A stretch of 64,000 bases of DNA from Ascaris suum (taxonomy: Eukaryota; Nematoda; Chromadorea; Rhabditida; Ascarididae). Positions 36,101-48,100 of the stretch are shown here, piece by piece; the first letter of the stretch is position 1, and the number at the start of each line of letters is the position of its first letter. Where the stretch lies: NCBI GenBank assembly GCA_013433145.1, contig CM024187.1, forward strand, positions 6,340,826 to 6,404,825, read 5' to 3'. The position numbers were made by a program, and so were the translations under genes. Under the pieces are notes generated by a model. The model worked only from the letters and a program-made list of their open reading frames with translations, was not told the DNA's origin and did no database searches.

Positions 36101-38070
36101 CAGGGATGCCTCTCCACTCAGCAACTTCTCTCCCAGCTTACCACGTGATACATGAACTGCAGTTGCTTTCTGCCGTATTAAATGGTCACTGCCCCTAAGG
36201 TGAAGGAATGATGTTCAGCAAACCTGGAAAAGCACGCGGATCATTGCCCCACTTCATAGGAGTTCTAACAAGTACTGAGGATTTGAAAAATTTTGAAGTA
36301 TTTGATCTTGCCTGATTTGGAATAGATGATGGCCAGTGCTCAACTTCACGACCGTGAAAAAGTGTATCTGAAGAGTCAGAGCTTTCAAGTCCGAATCAAG
36401 AACCTTAAAATTTGCTCGAAAGGCATCACTTTGACGCGTTCATGGCCGAAATTTCCACTTGACGAAGGTTGACGCCAAGCTCGGCATTGCTGGAGTTCGT
36501 CGGTCATCTCAACATCTCGTAATCACCGAAAACAACAGCAACCAAGAGTTTGTGTGATGCTGTCAACCAGAAAGCCTCTCTGTCGCATTGCACTACTCCC
36601 CCGGAAAGCGATTTGCAGGCATGTTAGGGCAAATGAAACGACACCAGTGACGAAATACTGTCAATCTTTTCGACAAAGAGCGGAAGAAGTGCCCGATTTG
36701 AGCGACATACAGCAAGTGACATTTGCAAAACACCTCAGCTGTCTCTTTTCAACGAGTGAATACAACGATGAATATTTAACAAAAGGAATCGATTACTCGG
36801 TGGATGACAATCTGCATACAAGATTGGAATGAGCAAGTTCAGCGCCGTTCCCATCGATCGCGAAACAATTATAATAAATAATCACAGCAGTAAGGCGTTA
36901 AGGCGCTGATTAACTTGCGTGTGCGCAATTCTAACGTAACTTATAAACAGCAACTATGTGCACACAAGCATTCATCTGTCAACACTCAGATGACGATACC
37001 GGCGAGGACCCAATCCTTCAGGCAGTAACAGTGTACCCACCAGTTACTATATTCGAAGCAATCTTTCTGCTATATTTTTCTTCTTTTCCCCTCATTCAAC
37101 AAAACGCATACTCTCTAAGGTGAATTAGCTCGGTGAAACTGCGAACGAACATCAAAACTAAAGATAAGTGCAATAGAACAAAAAATTGTGGGGGGGGGGG
37201 GGGGGGAGGGGTATCAGCAGAACACTCTATTGTCGTAGTGCCCTACGAGGGTAGACAGGGCATGGATGCAAGATCCATATCAACTTTGTTCCTGAGATCA
37301 AGTCAAAAACGTTAACCCCACTCCCTTGCACAATATCAATTTAATTTCAGCCTTGGGCATAAACAAGGCTAACATTAAAAACTGTAAATATGACAACAAG
37401 GACGAAAAAACGACGTTCACCGTCGTCGGAAAAAAAATAACTTATCGAGATCGAAAACATACTCGAATTTTGAAGTTAGCTTTCAGAAACTCCACTTACA
37501 ATCCATGAAGGCGAAAAGCTAAGCCTGCACCGGCTCTGCGCCTCGCAAAGATTCTGGTGAATGTTGTGCGATGTACGTAATGAAAGCAGGGACAAGCATT
37601 ACTGACCTAATCAACAAGTAGACTTACGACAACGTGACCCGGGTTTACAACTGACAAACTTCATGATCCAAATTCCCTTGCCTCAACAGGTGGATACGTC
37701 GGCAGACAGACAGACAAACGAGACAGTGGCCGAACTACTATTTGGCTTATTCAGAGTTTTGGGGATGCTTCACCAAAGACAACTGGCACAACTCACAGAC
37801 CTAATCAGCGATAAAGGACGGGTAAAACTCTCGGTTCCGGGGATTCCACTGCTTCAAGTTATCAAAAAAGGAAGCACGGACAATGCATGTCTTGGATTCC
37901 ACCGCATCTCAGTTTTATTTAGAAACATTCTCAACCGATTCCATATTATGAGCATAAAAATGAATAAGCACTTTGTTTGAATAATCCTAACCCTGTAGGC
38001 TGCTAGAAACAGGGGATGTCTACTCAACCGACGACCGCAACCGCTTTGGTTTGCCTGACATGGTAATATA
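33160..38070. other. Intergenic DNA with simple repeats, no gene recognised
   Basis: This holds a poly-A run at 34370-34384 and the 17-G tract at 37190-37206. Open frames at 34528-34851 (minus) and 37663-37980 (plus) have no recognisable domain; the latter overlaps a GACAGACAGACAAAC stretch near 37700. No RNA gene was seen. Confidence 0.4.
37190..37206 (+). repeat. Poly-G tract, 17 G
   Basis: Seventeen G in a row, then A and four more G. Confidence 0.95.
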
Positions 38071-38179
38071 TCGATGTTTTTCTTCCCTAGAACAGCTGAA
38101 AACATGTCAAAACGAGCCCTAATCGCTCGCAAGCGCCCACATTGTATCAATCATAAGCTAATGAAACGATGTCGAGTAG

Positions 38180-38449
38180 ATGTACCACGAAAATCACAAG
38201 TCAGTAACGCTGCCATTGATTATTACTACAGCAGTGTGCATCCATTGGTGCTCTGCGCGAGAGTTTTCGACTGACGTCGCCCGCGAGGGAACGTCTTGGT
38301 TAGAACAGACGCGCAGCCGTCTGCGTAACAGCCAACTCGACGACCTGCAGTACACATCAGTGAAGCGGCCTCTCCCTGCTCGTCATTTCTTTGCATCGCA
38401 TCCAGCGACGAACAAACTACCATGTCGACCTTCACCTGAACCTCTTTGA
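38180..38449 (+). CDS. Possible small secreted protein ORF (89 residues)
   Basis: The ORF starts MYHENHKSVTLPLIITTAVC, with a hydrophobic stretch ending near IHWCSA that could be a signal peptide. The rest is polar and Arg-rich, with one Lys-Arg pair (TSVKRPLPARHFF). It has no recognised family. The minus strand is also open across the same bases (38226-38525), so the coding strand is not certain. Confidence 0.22.
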   Translation: MYHENHKSVTLPLIITTAVCIHWCSAREFSTDVAREGTSWLEQTRSRLRNSQLDDLQYTSVKRPLPARHFFASHPATNKLPCRPSPEPL

Positions 38450-41400
38450 ATAATGCGCTATACGTAAGGATAAAACTGCTAACGAAGAGGGCGGTTTTAC
38501 AAAGATCGTGGGACCAAAACTGCAAAGTATTGCCGGAAAGTGCAAAGCTTTGTGGAAACCTTCAAGTAATAAGTGCAACAAGAGGTAAGCTGTAGTCTTA
38601 AGCGCTGCAAAATGACAGCAACGGCAGTGCCTTCTTCGACAGCAGAATGAAATAGGAATCACTGAAGTAGATGGAATAACCCTAACTTTTAAATCAACGC
38701 GAACATGCACTGCCATCACTAACATACTGGAACTGTGGAGATTTCACTACCGTGAAACACTTGGCCCCTCGTTATCTTTTCCGAGGCATCCCAGTTCGAC
38801 CTATACAAAGCCTGCCAGAACTTTGATTTCTCTAAATGAGATAAATTCCCATTTGGTTAGTGGAAAGATTTCATTTCCCGCTGTATCTGCTGCTATTTCA
38901 TCACTTCAAAACCTACTGCAGATAATTCGCTACGCTTATTAAAAGATGAGCACCGAAGTCACTGAAGGCTGAACCAATGCACTGGCTCCACTAATACACA
39001 AATTTTTGAGGTAAAGAAATGAAAGAAGTCAGAAGGTCATTCAGTGGGCCTCGAAATGGAATCGAGGCCAGCTGAAACTAACCTGAAGCAACTGTCCGAA
39101 TTGTGCCCGGAAGGATGGACGATTGCTGAAGCTGATTAATGAAATTCCAAGTGCTAAACTCTTAATCAAACTTCACTTACGCAGATTTTGGAATAAAATG
39201 GTATTGAAAATGACGTTCCTTAAGAAGTGAAAACTTTTGACGTCGAGTCGCACTCAACTTCTAACACCGGTGGGGTAACCACTTCCAATTTTATATATCG
39301 TTTTCGCAGTCTGGATGTTCGAGAACCGATCGGTGAAGCCTATCAGAGAAGCAGCCATTTCCTTATGCTTTTTATAGCAATCATTTGGTCCGCAGAAGTA
39401 CAACAGCACCCTAGGCCAAATACTGCCATGTATAACCATTTCAATGTTGTTAAGCAATGCGGATGCAAGGAGGGTGAACAAAAGATTTTGCAGCACAGAG
39501 AAAGAGATGAAGCAACCACCTGCTCATTAAGCTGCTCACCACGAATTGGCCACGCCTTATCGACTTTCCACTCGGAGTTACTTACACACCTGTCGTCCGC
39601 CTCCTTCGATAGCTGAGAAACTGATGAGCACAAAGACCCCGAACACGAATCCTTGTCCTGTAAGCCAAGAATTTCAGTACACATCATTCTAATTGCCAGC
39701 ATATGCAAAAGCGACCAACAGCCTTCAAAATTCAATAGGTTTGGACGACCCCAACACAGTTCAATAACTTCAAATATCGTTGGGCATTCCATGGTCACTT
39801 GGTCACCTTTTGGCAGCTGGTAACGGCAGTTTGTCAGCCGCAGGAACTTATTCAAAATGATCGCTCCTGAAGCATTTCATGCTGGCCCCATCATACCTCC
39901 GCACCCTTTGTAGCCTAAAACAGCAGAAGGAAACGGTAAACATGAAATTTTAGAGCTGTGGTCAGCAGCCGCAGAAATGCTTATAAACGTACAAGTCGCG
40001 CTGCCGGTGAATTTTACAGCCACTGTTGTTGTGCTGGGATTTGAAAACCACTCCTGCGATATTTAACAAGCTGTTATGAGACCTCGCCAAGAGGGTCTCT
40101 GCTCGATTCTACGGCTAAATTTATGTTGTCCTCATAGGACTTTTCGCCCACAAAGACCGTCTTGCAAGTTTTAAAAGACTGCGCTGCCATGGCACCGCAT
40201 TCGTCTTAAAAAATGCTCGTCGCAGAACATCAGCTAGGACAATAAAGCCTCAATCTGCACAAAGTGACGACAAAAACGAACTGGTTGACGCAGCATAGCC
40301 AACGATCCTAGCGAGTTCCTCGTTAACAAAGGCTGCACAACAACCACTGACGAATAGGATGTCTTTGCGGAGATCGCCACTGCCTCTAAAACAAAGAACC
40401 TTTCAATCTTTGATAAAAATGCAACAATATGTCAGACAGGTAGAACGGATTTTACAAATTTCTTTGCCAGTGGCAAATCACCCGAATAAACGAAAACGTT
40501 TTTTAAAAGAGCAACTGAACAGTGCCTCGACTATGCAAAAATTCATGTCTTTAAAGCATAAAAGATGTTGTTAAAAACTCCATCATAAATAAATTCGAAC
40601 ATCTTACCAGACGGATACGCAACAGAGAGGATGGTCGCGATTTTTGAACATTGCCCCAGCACGTGAAAAGAATAGTGTTGCCTCACTCAACGAAGTGATG
40701 TTAAAAATTAGATCGGAATGCGCACTTTTCCCTCATCAAACTTCACATCACCTGACGTTTTGCTTGTACGGATGGAAATTGTAAGGGTGTAAGATCTTTC
40801 AGAGGCTACCTGCGGCAGTATATCAGCTATGTCTTCATTCCTGAGGGAGGAAGCTTTTTCAAGGAGAACTTTCCTGATGCAACATTTCTTACCAACATAA
40901 GCAAAGCATGTAATATCAAGTTAAGACAAGTGAGGAAGCGTGCCGAAGCATCTCACATGATATGCAGTTTTGCACTGCCCACACCGCAGCAACCAGTTTC
41001 ATGAGTTGTTAAGAAGCGGTAAAACATACGCAATAATGCATTCATATTTCAAACGATGCGACTGCCTATATGACTCTTTTATAGGGATTCGTGAAAAATA
41101 AAAGTGAATTAATGATGGCACTCAAGTAGCCAGTACCCTTTTCGAGTTGAGAAATAATACGTTTGACATATGACGCGCTTGCAGGTGAAGCTTCGCCTGC
41201 TCCCCATTTGAAAGTAACACAAAAGGACAGAACACATTAAAGCGCATAGAAAAGTCGCCAGTTCGTCATGAAAGCATGAGAAACTGAATGAAAAGGACGC
41301 ATTTGCAACGGTGTTTCAGATGCCATCCGAGAGAATGACGTCAAGGTTTTTGGAGTGTTCAGTATCGAAATCTTTCAACCTATTATGAGGTCAATCGGAA

Positions 41401-41962
41401 CATACACACGTTCTGAAATTCTGCTCATTGCTAGTTTAAGCAGCACCGCCTGCACAGGATTAACCCTCTTCGACGAGTACACGAAAGCAAGTGTGTTGTG
41501 CATCTATTTTTCAAGATCAAATGTAAAGTAAAGGCAATATAAAGTGGAGTGCATTGAAGTTAAATGAAACTGACTGCCTGTGGTGAGGGATGCAGGCACT
41601 GCGCTTAACGGGCCGAATAAGCCGCAACATGCCGAAATGCGGTGGGCTTTTTTGAGTTGTTGCCAACAGTGCCTATTCAAATAAACTGCATCAGAGCAGG
41701 TCATGTGGAGCTCTCAAATAACGTGGGCCACAGCAATTTAAATCAAAAAGAGTAGAAGAACCTTTGTTGACATGAACAGGCAACTCCCGTCTCTTCTTCC
41801 TCCCTCCCCCTCCCATCTCTCTCAAATTCAAATTTCAATTTAGGCATCGTAACAGCCGCAAGAAAATCGAAAATTTTGAGAAATTTAGTTTGCACGCAAA
41901 TCTCAGAAACCGTACAGATATCAGCCATACGGCGGACAAACGATAGATCGTCTGTTCACCCC
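38450..41962. other. Region downstream of the TESK-like gene, no clear gene
   Basis: The right part should hold the 3' UTR of the kinase gene. A minus-strand frame at 39343-39855 is open for 170 codons. It is broken by an apparent exon at about 39657-39590 (acceptor GGCTTACAG, donor CAG|GTGTGTAAGT), whose other frame encodes a hydrophobic run FVFGVFVLISFSAI. The correct frame is unresolved. Nothing else is recognised. Confidence 0.35.
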
Positions 41963-42187
41963 CTAACTGTGCAATAAAAACGAAACGAACGAACCATGAT
42001 CAGGTGATGCTGATAACTCCGCGAGGGGCAAGCCGGTGATAAGCGAAGAGCTCGAAAGCGGACTGACTTCGTCGACGGATCTAGAATGACCCACATGGCA
42101 CGTCTCAAGCACAACATCGCCCTCCTCAATCAAACTGCCGTTCATAAGCGTGTGTCGTCGGCCTGGATAGCGTCGCAACGTGAACTT
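41963..42187 (-). CDS. TESK: TESK-like kinase, last exon
   Basis: The acceptor TGTAATTTCAG is followed by [20 protein letters not shown] and continues through [16 protein letters not shown] to a stop at 41963. Basic and Ser-rich composition fits a regulatory tail. Assignment to this gene rests on position, strand and composition; the exon directly before it was not joined with certainty. Confidence 0.6.
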   Translation of the reverse strand, partial: KFTLRRYPGRRHTLMNGSLIEEGDVVLETCHVGHSRSVDEVSPLSSSSLITGLPLAELSASPDHGSFVSFLLHS

Positions 42188-45100
42188 CTGAAATTACAAC
42201 CTAGCTGCCCACTACTTTATATCTCCGTAAAATGGCACTTTCGGTTTTTATCATCGGCTGCGCTTACAGCCGAATTTATGCTCGCACTTTTGAGTTTATT
42301 CGTCTTATTATGTTTGTCACTACTATCTCAAAAAAAAGAGAGAAGATCTCCGCATAGAAATTAATGCCGGAGGAGTAAGAGAGAAAAGTGCATTCAATCA
42401 ATCTATCGACCTAAGCGGCTGGAGTATAATCTCTTCATAGACTCTGGATCTGCACTCCCATCAGTCGACACGATCTGACATTAAGAGACTAATGCTAGCT
42501 TGAGATATACAATTCTGAAAACCTCAATTTCTCACAGCTTTTCGGGTCATAAAACGTATTCAAATAAGGTTTGCCAATCGCCTGACTTTTTTCGCCACCT
42601 ACTTGTCTTCTCCAGCGGAAGGGGCCACGACAACCAGTTTCGATATTTCAAAGACAGCATTTTCTGAGTTAGCAAATTTCTATGTTTGTTCTTAGAATGT
42701 TCATTGACGATTGGCAAATCCTTTAGCATTCATGTCTTAGCGTATTGACAAAAACGATCTGACGCCAAAGATGATAAAGGAGAAATAGTTATGCGGGAAA
42801 ATGAACACCGCTTAAAGAAAACAACTTCTGAAATATTGAGGTATTGGCCTTTTGAAGTTCAAAGGCAATTTTGAAGAGATAAACATTCCGATGCGCGTAA
42901 CAACAACGTTTATTTCATCACAAACTTTGTGAACCTCACGAGACACTTGTAACTTAAGCAACAAATCCGCATAAAGTAAATGAACTGCTGTGCTCCTCTA
43001 GCAACTGTTTCATTAGTGAGCATCACCAACGAATTACGACCCCCCTCCCGGCAAACGAATTAAACGCAAAATAAAGCAAAACTCCATTTTCTTCCACAAT
43101 CTCCGCGGGGGTCGAAATCAAGATATCCGCCACTTATTAACTGAATTATATCGACATCAACATTGACATCAAACGGATGGCCACCGGTTGAAGAATGGAA
43201 GTTCGCATTACACCCAACACCGCCACAGAGGAGTTGGATAAAGCATGGTGAAAATGTCGGCGTTTCTGCGTTGCACACAATCTGCATAAGAACAACCGTG
43301 CCGATTCCTAAGATATAAGCTCAGTGGAGATCACTAATTAGTGTCATTATTATTGGAAATGCAATACAACACAAGTCTAATGAAAGTTGTCAGACTTTAC
43401 AAAACGACACCGCGTATGTAGGCAGGCATGAAAGGATAAAACGAGTAGCAGAATCGAATCCAATAAGACGATCACAAATGCACCTACTTGGTCTTCTTGT
43501 TTGAAGTTCATCGTCATGCGACCTTGCAATATTCGCTGGTCAGCAGCATCACATATAACCATCCGACTTCGGATCGGAGACGCAGCACTTGAAGAAGCCG
43601 ACGACACCGACGGGTCGATGACGTCTTCGTCAACAAAGAGTACTTTCCGTGAAGACACCGAGCAACTTGGCAGTGAGAAGCTCCGCCTCGAACGAATCCT
43701 CAATTAACTCGTTCAGTCACAGTTACATCATCAAACGTCCTTCAGGGATTACTGTTGTTAAGCGAAGGAAGAAAAGATTAAACTGCCCATTCTTGTTTAT
43801 TAGAAGATCGAACTCATGAGAAATAGAAACTCACACATAGAACAATTTGCTCACCTCAGCAGATCCGTCGATGTTAGCATGAAGAATTAAGGCAACTAAA
43901 GACGTGCTGTAAACAGTGTATCATAATGCGAATTTCATGCAAAATGCTCAACGATAAAAGAAATGATTACCGGAAACGCTTACGATGTTCATCTCGTCCT
44001 GAACTATCGCGAAATCCAGCTTAACTTGTTCCATAAGATCGGGAATGACGATAAATTGGCTATTATAACAAGTTTTGAAACTGTTGGCAAATCTCTAAAA
44101 TAACGGTGATCCTGATAACAATACACCGAAAGCTGAGCCGATTCTTTTTGGGGTCGCAAGACAGGGGATGGGTGTAATATGCAGATGAGCGTGGGTAAGC
44201 TGACTGCACGCGAAAAGATTTAGAAGAAGAACCTTTGCTGAGGGAAAATTCGCTGCTGCTTGTCAAGTTCGCAGCTCCCTTCGTCATGGGAAACATGCTT
44301 CCACTCCACAGCTTCACTCTGCTCCTCATCACTAAACAAAAGCATTTGTCAAACAGCGTTTACACGCGATGAGATAATTTTAAACGGATTAAAAAAGAAT
44401 GCAAATTGCAAAACAAGGCGAACCAGCTTTCATACAGTTGTCTCACCGGTCTGCAAGGAAAGAAGAGATAAAGCATGAAGTGCACATCTTCCCTCCACTC
44501 ACTCTTATCCTTTCCCAACTGGTTAGCCTTCCCTTGTTTCTTCTTCACGGATCCCATTCTCCAATACCAACATGATGAAATGCCAGATCAAGCACTCGAA
44601 AGGTCTTTTTAACAATAACCTGTTATGATGCGGTCGCCGATCCTTGGGATGCTTAGCTTCACGAGGGGTGGTGTTCTCTGAGGCAGTGCTGCATCGTCTT
44701 CTCGCGCTCGCCATGTCCGGAAGTGCAAGCTTACGGGTGGTGCTATAGATTTGGTGACTCATAAATGGGTTGCCCCCTTCGGTGCTCTCTTAAAAAATAA
44801 TCAGTTATGGCCAATTTGCATCGCAATAAGTTGATACCGACACCGATCCGTGTCTACTTAATGATCCATTAGTCCTAACAAACACAAAAAATACTTTCCA
44901 AAAGCAGATTATTTTAAAGACAGCGCTTGACACGAAAAACATCACATACAAAACATGACGAACCAGATCAACGGTCTCCTCCTCCACGGCCACACTCCGT
45001 GCAAGTTCTTCCATGCGACACTTTTTCCGGACTTCCTCCTCGCACACGTCCCCACTGGTCTCCAAAGAGAACCGCCCATAGCGTAAAGCTGCTCTTCTAG

Positions 45101-48100
45101 TATCCCAATATAAAAGGCTCCTGCAACTTCTCACAAGTTAGAAACCTTGCCATAAGAAGTCAAATTCCCCGCCCTTCTTTGAAGTGAGCTGAGGAAGAGT
45201 GAGCAGCATTCCTGAAATCTTTAGAGATCCGTGAAAACTGCGAACATACAAAGTTTAAAAAAAACAGGAGGAAAAAATTGCGTCCGCAAGCATTCACTTC
45301 TTTATACCCGTCTTAGCTATCTATCTCCACTACAACATACGTTTATGGCATCTGCAACTGGAGTACTTTCCCTTCTGAACGCCTTCAAACATCATCGAGA
45401 AGCGAGAAAACACCCTTACTCGGTTCTGCCAAAGCTGCCAGACTCGTTAATTGGTGAAACGTAGGTCGATGATGTCTGCTTGCAGTGTGATGCTGACTTC
45501 AATGCCGCATCCGAGAAGGATCGCTCCAGTTCTGTAACATTCAGGTTCACAGAACGTCATGCAAACGCGGAACAAAGAAAGGAAAAAAGAGCAAATTTCT
45601 GAAAAGAAGTAAAGTGAGAGGAGGAAGGTAATAACCCCTTCAACTGAATTCAACTTGAAACAAAATTTTCGAAGCTGTGGCACCCTTCTAAAGGCCTGCT
45701 TTAAAAAAAAAAGTCATTTGCAAGAGAATATGAAAAATTGGAAGTGAGAAGAAAAAACGGGTACCATGTCTGCCCAGCCAGGAACCTCCATTTTAGCATA
45801 ACAGCTGCCTAACCCATGCAACTCGATACGCTGGACAACCACATACCTCATGAATATAAAGTTAATGCAAAAATGAGAAGAATAGAGCCAAATGAAAGGA
45901 TGAAATTCCAAGAAATCAGCAAAAATGTGCATCAAGAAGTCCCTTTCCACTCACCTGAGCAGCTTTTCACCTCACCTTAATAAGCAGAAAATGTGCGCGT
46001 TTTTAAGGCACATAGGGACAAGCTTACTTGTGTCGCTAGCCGCTACTTCGACATTAATATGTGTCAGCTGATCAGTCCACCTCGACCGAATGAAATCTCG
46101 TAGTCGTGCATAAATACTAGAAAAGGGTGGGCGTGCTGAGGGATCCATCTGAAAGCGTGAATTCATATTCCGTAACGAAACAATACGCCAAGAAAATCAG
46201 TGGAATAAATGAGTGCACAACAAGAGTCATCAATATGCACTTTGACATCTTCAACACCGTCACAGCGAAAAACGGATTGCCACTCACTTTTTCTCTCTCC
46301 CCCTCCCCTATTCGAGAAATCTTCGTTAATACTGGCGAGCGCTGAAGGTAAAAAAATGCTTGAGCTGACTACCGCTCAAATCGAATACAAAGCAGTGAAT
46401 GTGTCGAAGGCACATCACTGAGGCCACATGAGCAAGCCCCATTTGACACAAACTACTACTCTAAAAGATCCTGAAAAGTTGTCTAAATTGCCTCTTTGCT
46501 AACGAATATCATCGAAACGAAGGCAACAATGGAGGCTTAGAGAGTAGTAAATGAATCTGCGTCAGTTTAGAGCAAAAATTAGAATAAATCATCCAAAATC
46601 GCAAAATTCTAAACGTACAACACTGGCAAGTAACTTTTGTCCAATCTGTCAGCAACTGCAATAAAATGTGTCCACATGGAGTAAACAAAAAATATCCTTC
46701 TCACAAACTGTTTTACGGCGACATTGTATAGTGTAACGACAATCATTTAAACAAATGGAAAAGATTAAACCACGAACCAGACAGCACTGGAAAGTAAGCT
46801 TCAACAGCTCAAGTGGCGTATCGATCTGACAGTGTGCCGGAAATCGGATGTAATCAAGACCAAAGTTGTTCGTCCTATAAAGTCCAGCCTCCGGATCGGC
46901 GTCTATTCGAGCAATCATCTGGCACATTATTATACCGAAAGAGAACACATCCGCCTGAAGAACGCAGTGCTGCCATTTACCAACTGAACTTGGGAAGAAT
47001 TCCTCAGTGGGTTATACGCATCTATTGAAGAATACAATCGCATACTCTTACACTATTTGCAAAGGTGAATGGCGGACTATCTACAGCGCATATAACGTTG
47101 GAAACCACACATCAACTGAAATGTCCACAATCACAATGCCAAAACAGCAAATTCAGAATGCGCACTCGCTTTCTCAATAACAGCCTCTGGCTGCTCACGT
47201 CTTTCCATTCTACCCTGTCTATCTTTTTTCTCTTCACGATAAACTAGATAACGCTGCTTCTTAAAGTTTTTGCACACAACTTCACGCCAAGCCATGTTCT
47301 AGTTGAGGCGTTTGTCTGTCGCCGTCCAACTAAAACACGGTGTGCGTGTCATTTACAACAATGATTCATATAGCGCCTCCGAATCGAAGACTGCAAATCG
47401 ACAGACGAATTAAAGTGTTGTATTCATAGACCAATAATGCCTCTCTCACCCAACACCGATACTCACTACTACGAACTCATAAGTCTTCAATTTTGTTTTC
47501 GTGAGCACAGGGGTCATTGACTGAAAATTGTTCCTCAACTTCAAATTCTCGTAGATTCTGGAAAACAACCCGCATGGCGAGGAAATATAGGTGTTAACTT
47601 TCTTCACACAAAACTAACAAAAATGAGCAATCGGAGTTGGCCCACCTTCTCATCGTAGTACTCTTCTTTTAGACACTCGGGAGCCATCCAATACGGCGTA
47701 CCCACCTGGATCAACCGCTCACCTTTTGCTGGAATACGACAAGACAGACCAAAGTCAGCGACTACCGCCTTCATACCATCACATCCAACTGACTGCAGCA
47801 GAACATTCTGAAAAAAAGAAGTATCTTTCTATATATCATATCATATGAAATCACTTGTGGCGCAATGTGACGTCCATACTTTGCGAAACGCGGAAAACGG
47901 CTATTAGCCAACCTGTGAAAAGATGAAAGGTGTCATAAACATTGCTTTGATAACATGTCCTTCCAGTGGATTTCAGAAGAATTATCACGCTTCACTATTT
48001 GAGGTAACCTTCGATAAACACCTATTCGAAGCTTTGATCTCGTCCGCTAGAACCTATTAGTCTTATTACTCTTTCTGAGAAAACATGTCATTCTTGAAAG

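Noticed and set aside
44063..44332. Alternative frame with [20 protein letters not shown] in the kinase tail
   Set aside because: Requires phase 1 from the preceding exon, which ends in phase 2; the [14 protein letters not shown] frame fits both sides.
45420..45531. Alternative frame of this exon reading [20 protein letters not shown]
   Set aside because: Needs a phase that the previous exon does not supply; the frame [18 protein letters not shown] fits both junctions.
45714..45950. Possible extra kinase exon containing [15 protein letters not shown]
   Set aside because: Its phase cannot join both neighbours, while skipping it joins 46028 to 45531 perfectly.
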